From NCBI GenBank assembly GCA_964619125.1, contig CAZUCA010000062.1:1-21019 (forward strand): DNA of 21,019 bases, read 5' to 3'. The notes beneath the pieces were generated by a model. That model made no database searches. It was not told the origin of the DNA and saw only the letters and a list, made by a program, of their open reading frames with translations. A program made the translations under genes and the position numbers. The stretch comes from Owenweeksia sp964619125 (GTDB lineage: Bacteria > Bacteroidota > Bacteroidia > Flavobacteriales > Schleiferiaceae). Below are positions 1 to 8,900 of the stretch, piece by piece (position 1 is the stretch's first letter; every line of letters starts with the position of its first letter).

Positions 1-223
1 TTATATTGGGTTTTAGGGTTACCTGAACGACCAGGGGGCTTAGGTTTTTGGGCATCCCCAACCTGCCCGGATCGTGGCGGTATCCGAATAAGGTATGGGA
101 AAAGCCGGAAAACATGACCATTATACCCTCTTTCCATCTCCTCCACCAATTGCCAGCGTCCAAAAACGCGGAACTGTCCTGGGTATGATCTACATTTTCA
201 TGCAGACTTTCATGCTTTTTCAT
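1..223 (-). CDS. Possible partial hypothetical ORF running off the left edge
   Basis: A minus-strand frame is open from an ATG at 221-223 to the window edge, giving 74 codons with no stop. The product would begin MKKHESLHENVDH and contains a Trp-rich patch (NWWRRWKEG). I recognise no family, and no ribosome-binding site or promoter motif is visible. The surrounding DNA is AT-rich and contains a decayed gene, so this may be a fragment or chance. A plus-strand frame overlaps it at 95-298 and is no more convincing. Confidence 0.2.
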   Translation of the reverse strand, partial: MKKHESLHENVDHTQDSSAFLDAGNWWRRWKEGIMVMFSGFSHTLFGYRHDPGRLGMPKNLSPLVVQVTLKPNI

Positions 224-543
224 AATTTTCTGATATTAAATTGGAGCGACGCGATTGGGATAGTTTACCAACTGCCTGCGCTGATTTTGGCTTCATAAAC
301 GGTTTTCTACCTGGGTGCCTGCTACATAATAAAGGGCATGGAAGAAGTTTGCGTAAGAAGAAAGTGCCAGGGCACTATGCCGTTTAATTGAATATAGGTA
401 AAGGTGAGGCTTTTAAGGGTCGAAAAAACATCTTTGAAATTTATTTTTCAGGAAAGTTAAATCCAAGCTTTGGCAGCGGTCTTAAGAGCAGGGTGACCAC
501 AGAAGATTTCACTTAGCTTGGCATCAAATGTTTTCCTTTTTTT

Positions 544-965
544 TCAAAAAAGCCCGGTATCCTGTCCGGTTTTTAAGTCGGCCATTTTTTCAGCTAACTT
601 GGTTAATAGGGGGTGATAAGTCATCCTTATATCCCTGTTAAGTCTCTCCAAAACATCCCCATTATAACTTCGAGAAGCATCCGCCTGGCTTCCAGCATTT
701 TCATCCAGCCGCTCTCCACATTAATCAGGCCCAGGTATCCTGCCTCACGGGTAGCACCCTCCGCGTCTAAATACAGTTTTCTTTTATTCACATATGCTTG
801 TAGTAGAGCCATAGCCAACTCGTGCGTAAATTCGAAAGTGTGAATGAACCCCTGCTTTGCCAGATCATTTGGCTGCTGTGTATCCACGAATTTTACAGCC
901 TGGTTTAAAGATTTAACGGCTTCTAAGTAGGAGCCTAGATAGGTGGACCATCTTGCTGTGCTCAT
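544..965 (-). pseudogene. Frameshifted nucleotidyltransferase substrate-binding protein (HI0074-like)
   Basis: From the ATG at 963-965 the product begins MSTARWSTYLGSYLEAVKSL and continues through a helical region with FEFTHELAMALLQAYV, EGATREAGYLGLI and GWMKMLEARR. These match the layout of HI0074-type proteins, four-helix partners of small MNT nucleotidyltransferases that often act as toxin-antitoxin-like pairs. The open frame then runs into a nonsense tail ending at 627. Moving by one base near 680 restores a family-like C-terminus (ASRSYNGDVLERLNRD..., then DIRMTYHPLLTKLAEKMADL), which stops with TGA at 544-546. The full length would be about 140 residues, normal for the family. The simplest reading is one lost A after the RR codons. 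No MNT nucleotidyltransferase gene is visible on either side, so the partner is missing too. The open frame extends upstream to 1163, but those 66 residues look non-coding. Confidence 0.65.
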
Positions 966-1398
966 GGGGAGGCGATTCTGGTAAAGGTCTGAAATTAAAA
1001 CGGAAAGCAGTGCCCTTGGCCGAGTTCTTTGTTTTGTTCTCAGGAAGAAATAGGCTTTAGTAGAATCATTTATCCCCTGGCAGGCATACCAACCTAAAGG
1101 CGACCAGGAGAAGGGTTTAATCGATATTTCTAAAAACGGCAGGCACCTCGTGCTTAATCGCAACCGTTTAGGCTTCGGTTTACAGCATTTAGAGAGCTAC
1201 GCGGCCGCCAGCAGGCAACCCCAAAAATCTGATGGGATACAAGCATTTTCAGGAATATGCCCCATTCCAACCTCAAACCATGTAATCCTATCTCTTTAAG
1301 AATTTATAAACCAGTATTCTAAATCGGTATTGGCGTCGCAAAACTTTTAGCAGCAGCATTTTCTTTACTACCTATATAAATCCAACTAAGCTCTGGTT
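966..1398. other. Intergenic region without recognisable gene
   Basis: This 433-bp stretch lies between the pseudogene and the SBBP gene. The minus-strand frame of the pseudogene stays open to 1163 but gives a basic, low-quality sequence with no family resemblance. Other frames are short and interrupted. The last 60 bases before 1399 are AT-rich and should contain the promoter of the rightward gene, but I see no clear TAnnTTTG element. Confidence 0.5.
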
Positions 1399-3573
1399 AT
1401 GTCCTCGTATAGCATAAAAAAAATATTCATTTTGATAGTGGGTTTATGCTCTGCCCCGCTCTATGCTCAAACCTTTGAATGGTTTCAGCATTGGGGAGGC
1501 AATTATACTGCCGTGGGCGTGGCCGTCTGCACTGACGATTCCGGCTTTGTGTACGTAACCGGGCGGTTTTCAGGACCGATGGATTTTGATCCCGGCCCCG
1601 ACACTTTGAACTTCACTTCTGTTACCAGCGATGCCTATGTGTGCAAGTATGACTCGTCCGGTAATTTTGCGTGGGCCAAAGACCTGAATGGGGATCGCGG
1701 TAGTGACATAGCGGTGGATTCTGATGGCAATGTGATTATAGTCGGGAGTTTTCAGGGTACCGAAGACTTAGATCCGGGACCACTGCTGTACAACCTTAGC
1801 GCTCATGACGGCATTGACCGCTTTGTATGCAAACTCGATCATGCCGGTAACTTTCTTTGGGCTAAAGCCATTGGTGGCCCCGGCTACCAGGCGTCGGTGA
1901 GTGTGGCCTGCGATTCCAAAGGAAATATTTATGTAGCAGGGTCTTTCAGGGATACCGTTTTTCTGGATCAACAGGCCATTGTATCGCAGGGAAACAGCGA
2001 TGGTTTTATTGCCAAGATGGACTCGGCGGGTAACTATTTATGGCACAATACTTTGGTTGGCCCTGGCTATCAGTATGTAAATGCCGTTGCCTGCGACAAT
2101 CAGGATAATCCCTATATCTATGGCGTTTTTAACGGTCAGGGGCATTTTTCACCGCAAAATGGTGTGCCCCAACTCTACTCCAGCGGTACTACTTCCGATG
2201 CCTATTTCGGCAAGCTTAGCCCGCAGGGAGATGCCCTCTGGCTAAAAGGCTTTGGCGGAAATGGTGACCTCCTAGCCACCGATATCCATACCTCTGACTC
2301 GGGTTATGTTTACCTCACCGGCGAATACTGGGGCCTTTGTGATTTTGACCCTTCGGCCGGCACCGCTTACCATCAGGTAGTAGGTACCTCCGATGCCTTT
2401 GTCAGTAAACTGGATGGGACTGGCAATCTTATTTGGGCCCGAAGCCTTGGTGGCCCGGGTTATGATCGCGGTGAAGGGGTGACCAGCGATCGCTATGGCA
2501 ACGTTTATATCAATGGTTATTTCAATGATTCGAGCGATTTTGACCCCGGGCCAGGCTTTAGCTGGAAAACCTCTGTAGGCTCGTCTGATATTTTTCTGTG
2601 TAAGCTCAATTCCGGTGGCCGTCTTGATTGGGCCGGCAGCATTGGTAGCATGAATACCGACTTTTCGGGTGGAATTGCCAGCGATGGTCGCAATAGTTTC
2701 TACAGTTCCGGGGATTTATCCCTAACCGTTGATGTTGACCCCAATGTCGGAATCAATTCAGTAAATATCCCTTCCAACTCGGCCGCGTTTATTCATAAGA
2801 TGAAGTCGTGTACGGAAAACTACCATTTTACCGACACGGTATGTCAAAGCTATACCACTGCCGGTGGCCGCAACACCTGGACCACCAGTGGTCATTACCT
2901 GGAAAGCATAACAGTGCCGGGCACCTGCGATACTATCAAAAGCTATGACCTAACAGTACTGGCCGATACGGCTTATATCGATACGACCGTTTGCGAGCCT
3001 CTCATTTCGCCCAGTCAGAACTTTATGTGGAATCAATCGGGTACCTATTACGATACTCTTTACCCCCTGGGTTGCCAGAAAATCATAAAGGTTGAGCTCC
3101 TTGTGGATAGTGCCAACACCATGCTAAGCCGGAATCATGACAGCCTTATCTCTCTCGATACCAGCTCGAGTTATCAATGGATCCATTGTGACTCCACTTT
3201 AATTGCCGGTGCAAACGGACAAAGCTTTACTCCCACTGCAAATGGCCGCTACGCTGTTATTCTTTCTAAACTCAACTGCATGGATACCTCGGCCTGCATA
3301 GAAGTTATTGACATTGCTTTACCTGAAAACGGACTTGCTGCCTCCATTAATGTTTACCCCAATCCCTTTGAGGATGAATTGAAGGTAGAGCTGGGATCAA
3401 ACGTCGGTGTTATCGAAGTGGAACTTCGTGACGCCAGTGGCCAGCTGATCTATAAAAACAGACCTGACAGAAACCGAACTTTAAAGTTGACTCCCCGGCT
3501 TGAAGCGGGAGTTTACGTCCTAATGGTTAAAACAACCAACTTCACTTCCTTTCTGAAGGTTATAAAGTACTAA
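1399..3573 (+). CDS. Secreted SBBP beta-propeller protein with T9SS type A sorting domain
   Basis: The 724-residue protein begins with a signal peptide (basic SIKKIF, then a hydrophobic core, then YAQ near residue 24). Residues about 40-475 carry seven repeats with the SBBP pattern: a DFDPGP-type Asp/Pro turn, a short variable strand, then DAFV.KLD..GN..WA.. and GGPG. Seven copies fit one seven-blade propeller. Two shorter Cys-containing repeats (DTVCQSY and DTTVCEPL) follow, then a QW...C..S...G strand domain. The last 80 residues (645-724) are a typical T9SS type A domain: NVYPNPFEDEL, then DASGQLIYK, EAGVYVLMV and a terminal KVIKY. It should therefore cross the outer membrane through the Por system and be attached to the surface or released. 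Substrate and biological role are unknown. It appears to be a single-gene unit, since the next gene starts 167 bp away. Confidence 0.9.
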   Translation: MSSYSIKKIFILIVGLCSAPLYAQTFEWFQHWGGNYTAVGVAVCTDDSGFVYVTGRFSGPMDFDPGPDTLNFTSVTSDAYVCKYDSSGNFAWAKDLNGDRGSDIAVDSDGNVIIVGSFQGTEDLDPGPLLYNLSAHDGIDRFVCKLDHAGNFLWAKAIGGPGYQASVSVACDSKGNIYVAGSFRDTVFLDQQAIVSQGNSDGFIAKMDSAGNYLWHNTLVGPGYQYVNAVACDNQDNPYIYGVFNGQGHFSPQNGVPQLYSSGTTSDAYFGKLSPQGDALWLKGFGGNGDLLATDIHTSDSGYVYLTGEYWGLCDFDPSAGTAYHQVVGTSDAFVSKLDGTGNLIWARSLGGPGYDRGEGVTSDRYGNVYINGYFNDSSDFDPGPGFSWKTSVGSSDIFLCKLNSGGRLDWAGSIGSMNTDFSGGIASDGRNSFYSSGDLSLTVDVDPNVGINSVNIPSNSAAFIHKMKSCTENYHFTDTVCQSYTTAGGRNTWTTSGHYLESITVPGTCDTIKSYDLTVLADTAYIDTTVCEPLISPSQNFMWNQSGTYYDTLYPLGCQKIIKVELLVDSANTMLSRNHDSLISLDTSSSYQWIHCDSTLIAGANGQSFTPTANGRYAVILSKLNCMDTSACIEVIDIALPENGLAASINVYPNPFEDELKVELGSNVGVIEVELRDASGQLIYKNRPDRNRTLKLTPRLEAGVYVLMVKTTNFTSFLKVIKY

Positions 3574-3740
3574 GCGCCAATCCGGGATGTCGATAAGTTT
3601 TAAGGGCGGTGGTTTAGCGGTATAACCAGTTAAGAATCGTCTTGATACACCAGAATCCCCTAAGCGTGATAAGTGTTACAGCGGAATACCAGCTAAAAGC
3701 TCGCTATCTTTAGCCTCCCACAGCACAACAACCAACCATC

Positions 3741-4160
3741 ATGAGAGAAGCGATGCTAATCGTACACTTTAAAGGACTGGCCATGGGGGTCGGCACCAGT
3801 TTTGCCTTTAGGTTTTTGGGAATAGCCAGCTCCAGAATGGAAAAGGCTGAAGGAAGGAAATTTACCCTCAATACCTTTGTCTTGTCAAAGATGGGCCATA
3901 TTGGCCTTAGCCTTCTTATAATTTCAGGTATTTACCTCATTCTCCCCTATTGGTCAAACCTGGGGGAAATGCCGCTACTTATTGCCAAACTGGCTTTGGT
4001 GGTCATTTTGGGTGGCCTGATCGGTGCCATTGGCTCGAGGGTGAAAAAGGCCAAGGCTGGTAACACCGAAGCCGAACTGAAAAAGATCCACCCCCCGGGT
4101 ATGCTCTCCATGTTTACCGGGCCCGCCATTCTAATTCTGGCAGTGCTCATTTTTCAATAG
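3741..4160 (+). CDS. Small four-helix integral membrane protein (DUF2269/CopD-like)
   Basis: This 139-residue protein has four likely membrane helices at about 7-29, 50-69, 78-98 and 121-138. A basic loop (residues 100-116) precedes the last one and contains the pattern KKIHPPGM. The size, helix number and HPPGM-type entry to the last helix recall DUF2269/CopD-like small membrane proteins, but the match is from memory and weak. A TATCTTTA element at 3705-3712 resembles the Bacteroidota -7 motif except for the last base. A second ATG at codon 5 is an alternative start. The EcsC gene begins 8 bp after the stop, so the two are probably co-transcribed. Confidence 0.7.
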   Translation: MREAMLIVHFKGLAMGVGTSFAFRFLGIASSRMEKAEGRKFTLNTFVLSKMGHIGLSLLIISGIYLILPYWSNLGEMPLLIAKLALVVILGGLIGAIGSRVKKAKAGNTEAELKKIHPPGMLSMFTGPAILILAVLIFQ

Positions 4161-4168
4161 CCATTCTT

Positions 4169-4924
4169 ATGCGTTTTTGGGCCTCTAAAGCAAACAGCAT
4201 GCGCGATCCTTATGAACAATTTGCTTTCCGCGAAATGAAGGCCTGGCAAAAGACTATCCTCCGCAAGCCTTCCCTGGCCAACCGTATTGCGGTATTCAGC
4301 CAGCAACGCTGGAACCGCATTATTCCCGAAAAGGTGCATCGGGGGGTTACTATGGTGATGGAAAAGATGGTAAAAGGAGTCCTCTTTGCAGCGCGCTACT
4401 CTACCTTTAAAACCAAAAACCAGCGCAGCTTCGCTGAAAAAGAGACCCGTGCCGATCAGTTGATAAGCCGCTATCAGCACACCGCCTCGGTGGAAGGTGC
4501 GGTGGCCGGCAGCGGCGGTTTTCTACTGGGCCTGGCCGAACTACCGGTGCTGATTGGTCTTAAAATGAAAATGCTGTTTGATCTCGCCAATGTTTACGGT
4601 TACGATGTCTCGGACTATCGCGAGCGTCTTTATATCCTGCATATCTTTCAGCTTACCTTTTCCAGTCAGGCGGGGCGGCAGCAGGTTTATGAAAGAATGG
4701 CTAATTGGCATGATTACGCCCGTAGCTTGCCCGTTGATTCCGATGACTTCGATTGGCGCTGCTTTCAGCAGGAATACCGCGACTATATCGACCTGGCCAA
4801 AATGCTGCAGCTTATCCCCTACCTCGGTGCGGTAGTAGGCTTTGTAGTCAATAAGAGACTGTTGAGGCAGCTGGGCCATTTCGCTAAGAATTCCTACCGC
4901 ATGCGCTATTTTAAGCAATCCTGA
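4169..4924 (+). CDS. EcsC family protein
   Basis: The 251-residue product fits the EcsC family, named after the third gene of the Bacillus ecs transporter locus and of uncertain biochemistry. It begins with a charged helical segment (DPYEQFAFREMKAWQK). A basic central part follows, then the glycine-rich hydrophobic stretch typical of the family at about 108-132 (VEGAVAGSGGFLLGLAELP) and KMKMLFDLANVYGYD. A second hydrophobic stretch lies near 212-232 (LQLIPYLGAVVGFVVNK). No signal peptide is present, so it is probably a cytoplasmic or peripheral membrane protein. It starts 8 bp after the preceding membrane protein gene and is likely in an operon with it. An internal ATG at 4199 (MRDPYEQF) is an alternative start. 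Confidence 0.85.
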   Translation: MRFWASKANSMRDPYEQFAFREMKAWQKTILRKPSLANRIAVFSQQRWNRIIPEKVHRGVTMVMEKMVKGVLFAARYSTFKTKNQRSFAEKETRADQLISRYQHTASVEGAVAGSGGFLLGLAELPVLIGLKMKMLFDLANVYGYDVSDYRERLYILHIFQLTFSSQAGRQQVYERMANWHDYARSLPVDSDDFDWRCFQQEYRDYIDLAKMLQLIPYLGAVVGFVVNKRLLRQLGHFAKNSYRMRYFKQS

Positions 4925-5051
4925 TCCTAGAATTTCATGCTTCGGTACTCACCGCTCTTCTAAAATTCTCTTTAGAATTGGCAGCCAGGTTACAGGCGCC
5001 GGGCAGGCTCCCCCTCCTTACTGTCGACACCGCTTAGCATGAGCTAAAATT

Positions 5052-5110
5052 GGTTTTAAAGCAGTAATGTTATAAAGTTGTAAGGTGGTGTAAATGCCTG
5101 CTTTAAAACC
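5052..5110. repeat. Perfect 13-bp inverted repeat, 33-bp loop
   Basis: GGTTTTAAAGCAG at 5052-5064 is exactly the reverse complement of CTGCTTTAAAACC at 5098-5110. The 33-bp loop is AT-rich. It lies between the ends of two convergent genes, where a bidirectional terminator or a small mobile palindromic element would be expected. No T-run follows either arm closely. Confidence 0.75.
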
Positions 5111-5219
5111 CTGTCTGCCACCAGGCAGACCTAAAACCTTAAAACCCCGTCTGAACGGCTTCAGCCGGGCAGGCCCGTCCGACCGCTGAACGCTGGTCAT
5201 GCGGCCGGGCTTAAAACCA
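5103..5219. repeat. REP-like cluster of short palindromes and TTAAAACC direct repeats
   Basis: TTAAAACC occurs three times. The first two copies continue as CCTGTCTG and CCCGTCTG-like sequence, about 35 bp apart. Between and after them are short perfect palindromes: GTCTGCC-acca-GGCAGAC (5113-5130), CGGCT-tc-AGCCG (5156-5167) and CGGGC-ag-GCCCG (5166-5177). The density of nested stems in a non-coding spacer fits a REP/BIME-like intergenic element. No flanking transposase is seen. Confidence 0.5.
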
Positions 5220-5224
5220 CTATC

Positions 5225-5791
5225 CTACTCCCTTACCTTCCCCTGCAACAGGCTCACATTGCTATTGAAAGGATTGCCAGCCGAACGGCGGAAGCTCACG
5301 ATTTGCCCGCAGTGCCAGATGCAGTCGGCTATAGGGCCGTTAAGCATATTCCAGAAGGGAAAGCTGGTGCCATTGCTAAAAGTGATGCGGTAGTTTTCCA
5401 ATTCCTCTGCCCCGCTCTCCTTCAGCTTGTTGCTCACTATTTGCAGGGTGGTGAGCACTTTAACGCGCTTGGCGGTAAAGCTCAGTTCCTCCTTGTAGTA
5501 GGGCTCCTTGTGCATGCAGTTGTAAAGCATCAGGGTCATCTCGTAAATATGATCAAGGGTTTCCTCAATGCTGCGCGCCTCAGGTGAGGGTTTAAACTGT
5601 AAATCCTGTTCCCGCAACCCTTCCGTGGCCCAGTAAAAGCGAAAGCCCAGCCCATCCACCACCCGCGCCGCCACGGTGCCGGCACTGTATTCTTCCGGGT
5701 AATCGGGAATAGTGTGATAGGGAAGCAAGTCGTTCTGGCTGTAGAGGGGAAATGATAGGGACAGCAAAATGAGGAAACTGAGTGTTTTCAT
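5225..5791 (-). CDS. Exported DinB-like (DinB/YfiT superfamily) protein
   Basis: The 188-residue product begins with a clear signal peptide (MKTLSFLILLSLSFPLYSQ). The rest is predicted largely helical. The helix SIEETLDHIYEM places His81 where DinB-superfamily proteins have their first metal ligand, and DCIWHCGQIVSFRR places His160 in the C-terminal ligand helix. DinB-fold proteins are four-helix bundles that often bind a divalent metal and include thiol-dependent transferases. A third His ligand is not obvious, so metal binding is uncertain. Secreted DinB proteins are common in Bacteroidota and mostly have no known substrate. The gene converges on EcsC across a palindromic spacer. Confidence 0.7.
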   Translation of the reverse strand: MKTLSFLILLSLSFPLYSQNDLLPYHTIPDYPEEYSAGTVAARVVDGLGFRFYWATEGLREQDLQFKPSPEARSIEETLDHIYEMTLMLYNCMHKEPYYKEELSFTAKRVKVLTTLQIVSNKLKESGAEELENYRITFSNGTSFPFWNMLNGPIADCIWHCGQIVSFRRSAGNPFNSNVSLLQGKVRE

Positions 5792-5938
5792 AAAAATGAT
5801 AATGGGGGTTGAATTTATACCAGGAAAAGTTAAAGAGTTGAAAATTAAACCCGTGTAAGCGGTAACCTTAACCCATGGTTTAGGCCAAGGTTAAGCCTTC
5901 CTTTAAAGGGCTCCTTCTCCACACTGAAAATGACGATA

Positions 5939-5971
5939 AACCCGGCCCAGAGCTTATACCCAGGCCGGGTT
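5939..5971 (-). terminator. Likely hairpin terminator of the protease/caspase operon
   Basis: AACCCGGCC (5939-5947) and GGCCGGGTT (5963-5971) form a perfect 9-bp GC-rich stem with a 15-base loop. It sits 18 bp beyond the stop codon of the 1895-residue gene, on its transcription path. No long U-tract follows, so termination efficiency is uncertain. Confidence 0.6.
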
Positions 5972-5989
5972 CCGTGAAATTAATAATCC

Positions 5990-8900
5990 TTACAGCTTTC
6001 TAAGAACCATCGCAATGATCTCCTTATTGCGCGGCTGCAGATAAGCGAAGTGCGATACTTCCTGCCGACGAGGAGCAATATGGTACTGCTTGTCATCAAA
6101 CTGTACCCGGTGGCTGATGTTGCGGTTAGCGAAAATAGCTCCCAGAACCGGTGCCACCCCATCATTGGTTTGACGTTTAAAAATCATGCGATCCACGATA
6201 AACTCATCCACCAGTCGCTTGAAGAAACGGCTGTCAGGCTCAAAATCAGAAGTAAAGACAAAGTAATTACTACGGTCCATTTTAATATCATTGAGCTCCT
6301 TCAATACAAGGCTTTGCTCCTCGAGATCATTGATGCCCGGTAAATCAACTACCCGCAAGCTCAGGGCCTTTAAGGCCGTCAGGATGGTGGGTACCACCGG
6401 TGCCACTGTACCCAGACTCAGCCGGGCGATATTGGTGGCGTAATTGAAAAACGTCTTCCAGTTTTTGGAGGAGGCCATCATGGTACCCTGGTTGGGAGTA
6501 CCAAACATTATCAGTTGCCGCAGAACAAAGGGAGTCTTGTCTTTATTCCAGTTCTTCTCAAACAGGTAACGGGCCACTACCCCACCGCGACTGCGGGCCA
6601 ACACATTACACTCCTTCTTGTCAAACTTATCCTTAAAGAGTTTACTGAATTCATCAGCGTTGTCCTTGATTCCATGCACAACGGTAGGCATATTAAAGCC
6701 GATGGCATAGCGACAGTGTTTTTTAGCCAATTCACGGCGATAATCCTGTTCGTCGAGGAACTCGTCGAATCCTGGCTGCACCTTGCTGAAGAGTCCCGGT
6801 AGCATTAACAGTACCGGTTTACTATCCTTAGCGATATCCTTAAAAATCTGCGTTTCACTATTACCATGAAGCGGTTGCCAACCGGTATGGCCATCCTGCT
6901 CACCCTGGAGGTCAAAAAACATCAATTCATAATGGCGATCGCCTATGGGGTCCAGCAATTCCTGGATCTTCTTCTGGGGAGCATTCTTGATATTCTTAAT
7001 CCACTTAAAAACCTTCACCTTGGTTTTTTTAAGAACATCCCATAAGCCTCTCTCCTGACTGCTGAATTCCTCAGGACTAAAGATGTAAACCTGCCTGCCC
7101 GAAGTCGTAGCCGATCTTTCCCGTCCATGTGCAAGTTCGTCGAGGATATCCGACTTCCAACTACAAATGGCCCCGGATTCATAAACCTTTTCCACCAGCA
7201 TCATAGAGTCCATTTTATCGTCATCAACCTCGATGGTGAGCTCACGTTTGGCGCCCGAACGCAGGCTGCGTGAATGACGCACATCCAGCTCAAACTCATC
7301 CACCCAAACACTGTGGTTTTCGACCGTGCTCTTATACGATTGCTTATTGACAATGTCCACTTCAAGGCCGCGAGCACGTACCACCAGGTTGCCTTTTACA
7401 CTTTCGAGGTAGCGATTGTTGATTTCAGCACTCTGGGCGCGGATATTTTCCTGGCCTGCCGATTCGCGACTCAGTAATTGCTGACGCAGGAAGTCAGAAG
7501 AATACTCGGAATCAAGGATCTTTTGCACCATATCCGGATCATCAAGAGGAAACTCCTCATCATCCAGATCGAGCTTATCGAGCCATGGAAACAAGGCGGG
7601 ATCCTTGTGCAACAACTGATTGATTTCGGTAGCCATCATATCCTGAAGGCTTTCAATGGCATCTTCGCTCAAGTCGGTACCGAGACTGCGGTTGCGCCAC
7701 ACTCCAAACAATCCTCCCAGGAAGCGGCGCTTCTCGGGAGCGGGCTTGGCCCTTCTCACCTGGTCTTTCAAATTATCCGGACTGTACTGTGGATCAAGGG
7801 CCTCAAAAGCTCTTAGTAAACCATTGCCATATACATAGTTATAGGCGGTACTGGCATCGGCAGAATGAAAAAGGGCCTGGCGAACGATCTCTGCTTTTTT
7901 CCAGCTTCCTTCATAGTCCTTTAGTTCCTTGCGATAGTGCTGGATATACAGGGCTGCCGCAGCAGCGATCTGCGGTGTAGCACTGGAAGTTCCTCCCCCT
8001 GATTTCACGTAATAACTGATGCTGCCATCCGGGTTATTCTCCATTTTGTTAAACCAGGAAATATTGGGCGTATAAGCCGCTATTGAGGTTGGTAGCACAC
8101 TTTCTGGACCATAGCAAGTTTGCATATAGCGCCCCCCGGCGGCCCTGGTATCTACATGATATTTATTGAGATAGGGTTTTTTGTTATAGGCCGCCCCTAC
8201 TGCCGCAATCACCCGGTCATATCGGGCGGGGTAAAGGGTTCGCTTGGGCAAGGTAACCCCTGCACCTTTCGAAAATGAGTTGCTGGCGGCGGAAACAATG
8301 ACCACCCCCGCTTCGTAGGCGCGGTTTACCGCCTTGGCCATAACTTTAGAAGGTAAGCCCGCCATCGACATGGTGATCACTTCGCAGCCCTGTTCAATAG
8401 CATAATCCACCGCCCGGGCGAACCTCTTGCCGGAAATCAGTGCCACCGTTTCGCCCACCTTAATCGGGAGAACCCGGGCATTGGGAATCGCTCCAAAGAA
8501 GCCTTTATAATTGTTGTCGGTATGCTCAAGGTCAACCCAATTACCAGCCAGGATTGAAATAGTGCCTTGACCGTGTCCTTGCTGCTCACCCGCCGCCAAC
8601 GGATCGTCGTTATCAATAGCATTATTATTTCCCCAGTCGAAGCTCTTGGCATTTTTTCGGTCAATATTACCTGGTAAACTAGGATGATCTGGCAGGTAGC
8701 CGGTATCGATATGGGCAATTTTCACCACGTCCTCCCGCTGTTCTATTTCGGCCCCGGTGTTGATTGCGGGGAAGACCTTTTCATTGGCTTTGCGCAACTG
8801 GCTGTGTTCATCATCGAGATGCCAGATAAAAGGAGTGGGATTTTGAAATTGCTCCGGATTGGGATAGGTATCGAGATAGCTGCCGGTGCTACGATCTTGA

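Larger units (their letters stand above)
4925..5224. other. Non-coding spacer between convergent genes, rich in palindromes
   Basis: This 300-bp spacer separates the convergent EcsC and DinB-like genes. Near its left end AATTCT-cttt-AGAATT (4964-4979) could be a weak hairpin. Two larger repeat structures follow and are listed separately. No open frame here resembles a protein; the longest minus-strand frame (5018-5200) is made of the repeats. Confidence 0.6.

Noticed and set aside
95..298. Plus-strand frame of 67 codons near the left edge
   Set aside because: No family resemblance, no promoter or ribosome-binding site, and overlap with an equally weak minus-strand frame.
966..1163. N-terminal extension of the HI0074-like frame
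   Set aside because: The 66 residues do not resemble the family; the ATG at 963-965 gives the normal N-terminus.
4154..4480. Minus-strand frames opposite the EcsC gene (also 4541-4918)
   Set aside because: Shadows of the EcsC reading frame; no family resemblance.
5018..5200. Minus-strand 60-codon frame in the convergent spacer
   Set aside because: It is composed of the palindromic repeats and has no protein-like composition.
5103..5219. CRISPR array
   Set aside because: The repeat units are too short, uneven in spacing and only two or three in number; no cas genes are present.
7478..7816. Long plus-strand frames opposite the giant gene (also at 11279-11746 and 10520-10840)
   Set aside because: They are antisense to well-defined domains with intact catalytic motifs and have no recognisable protein features.
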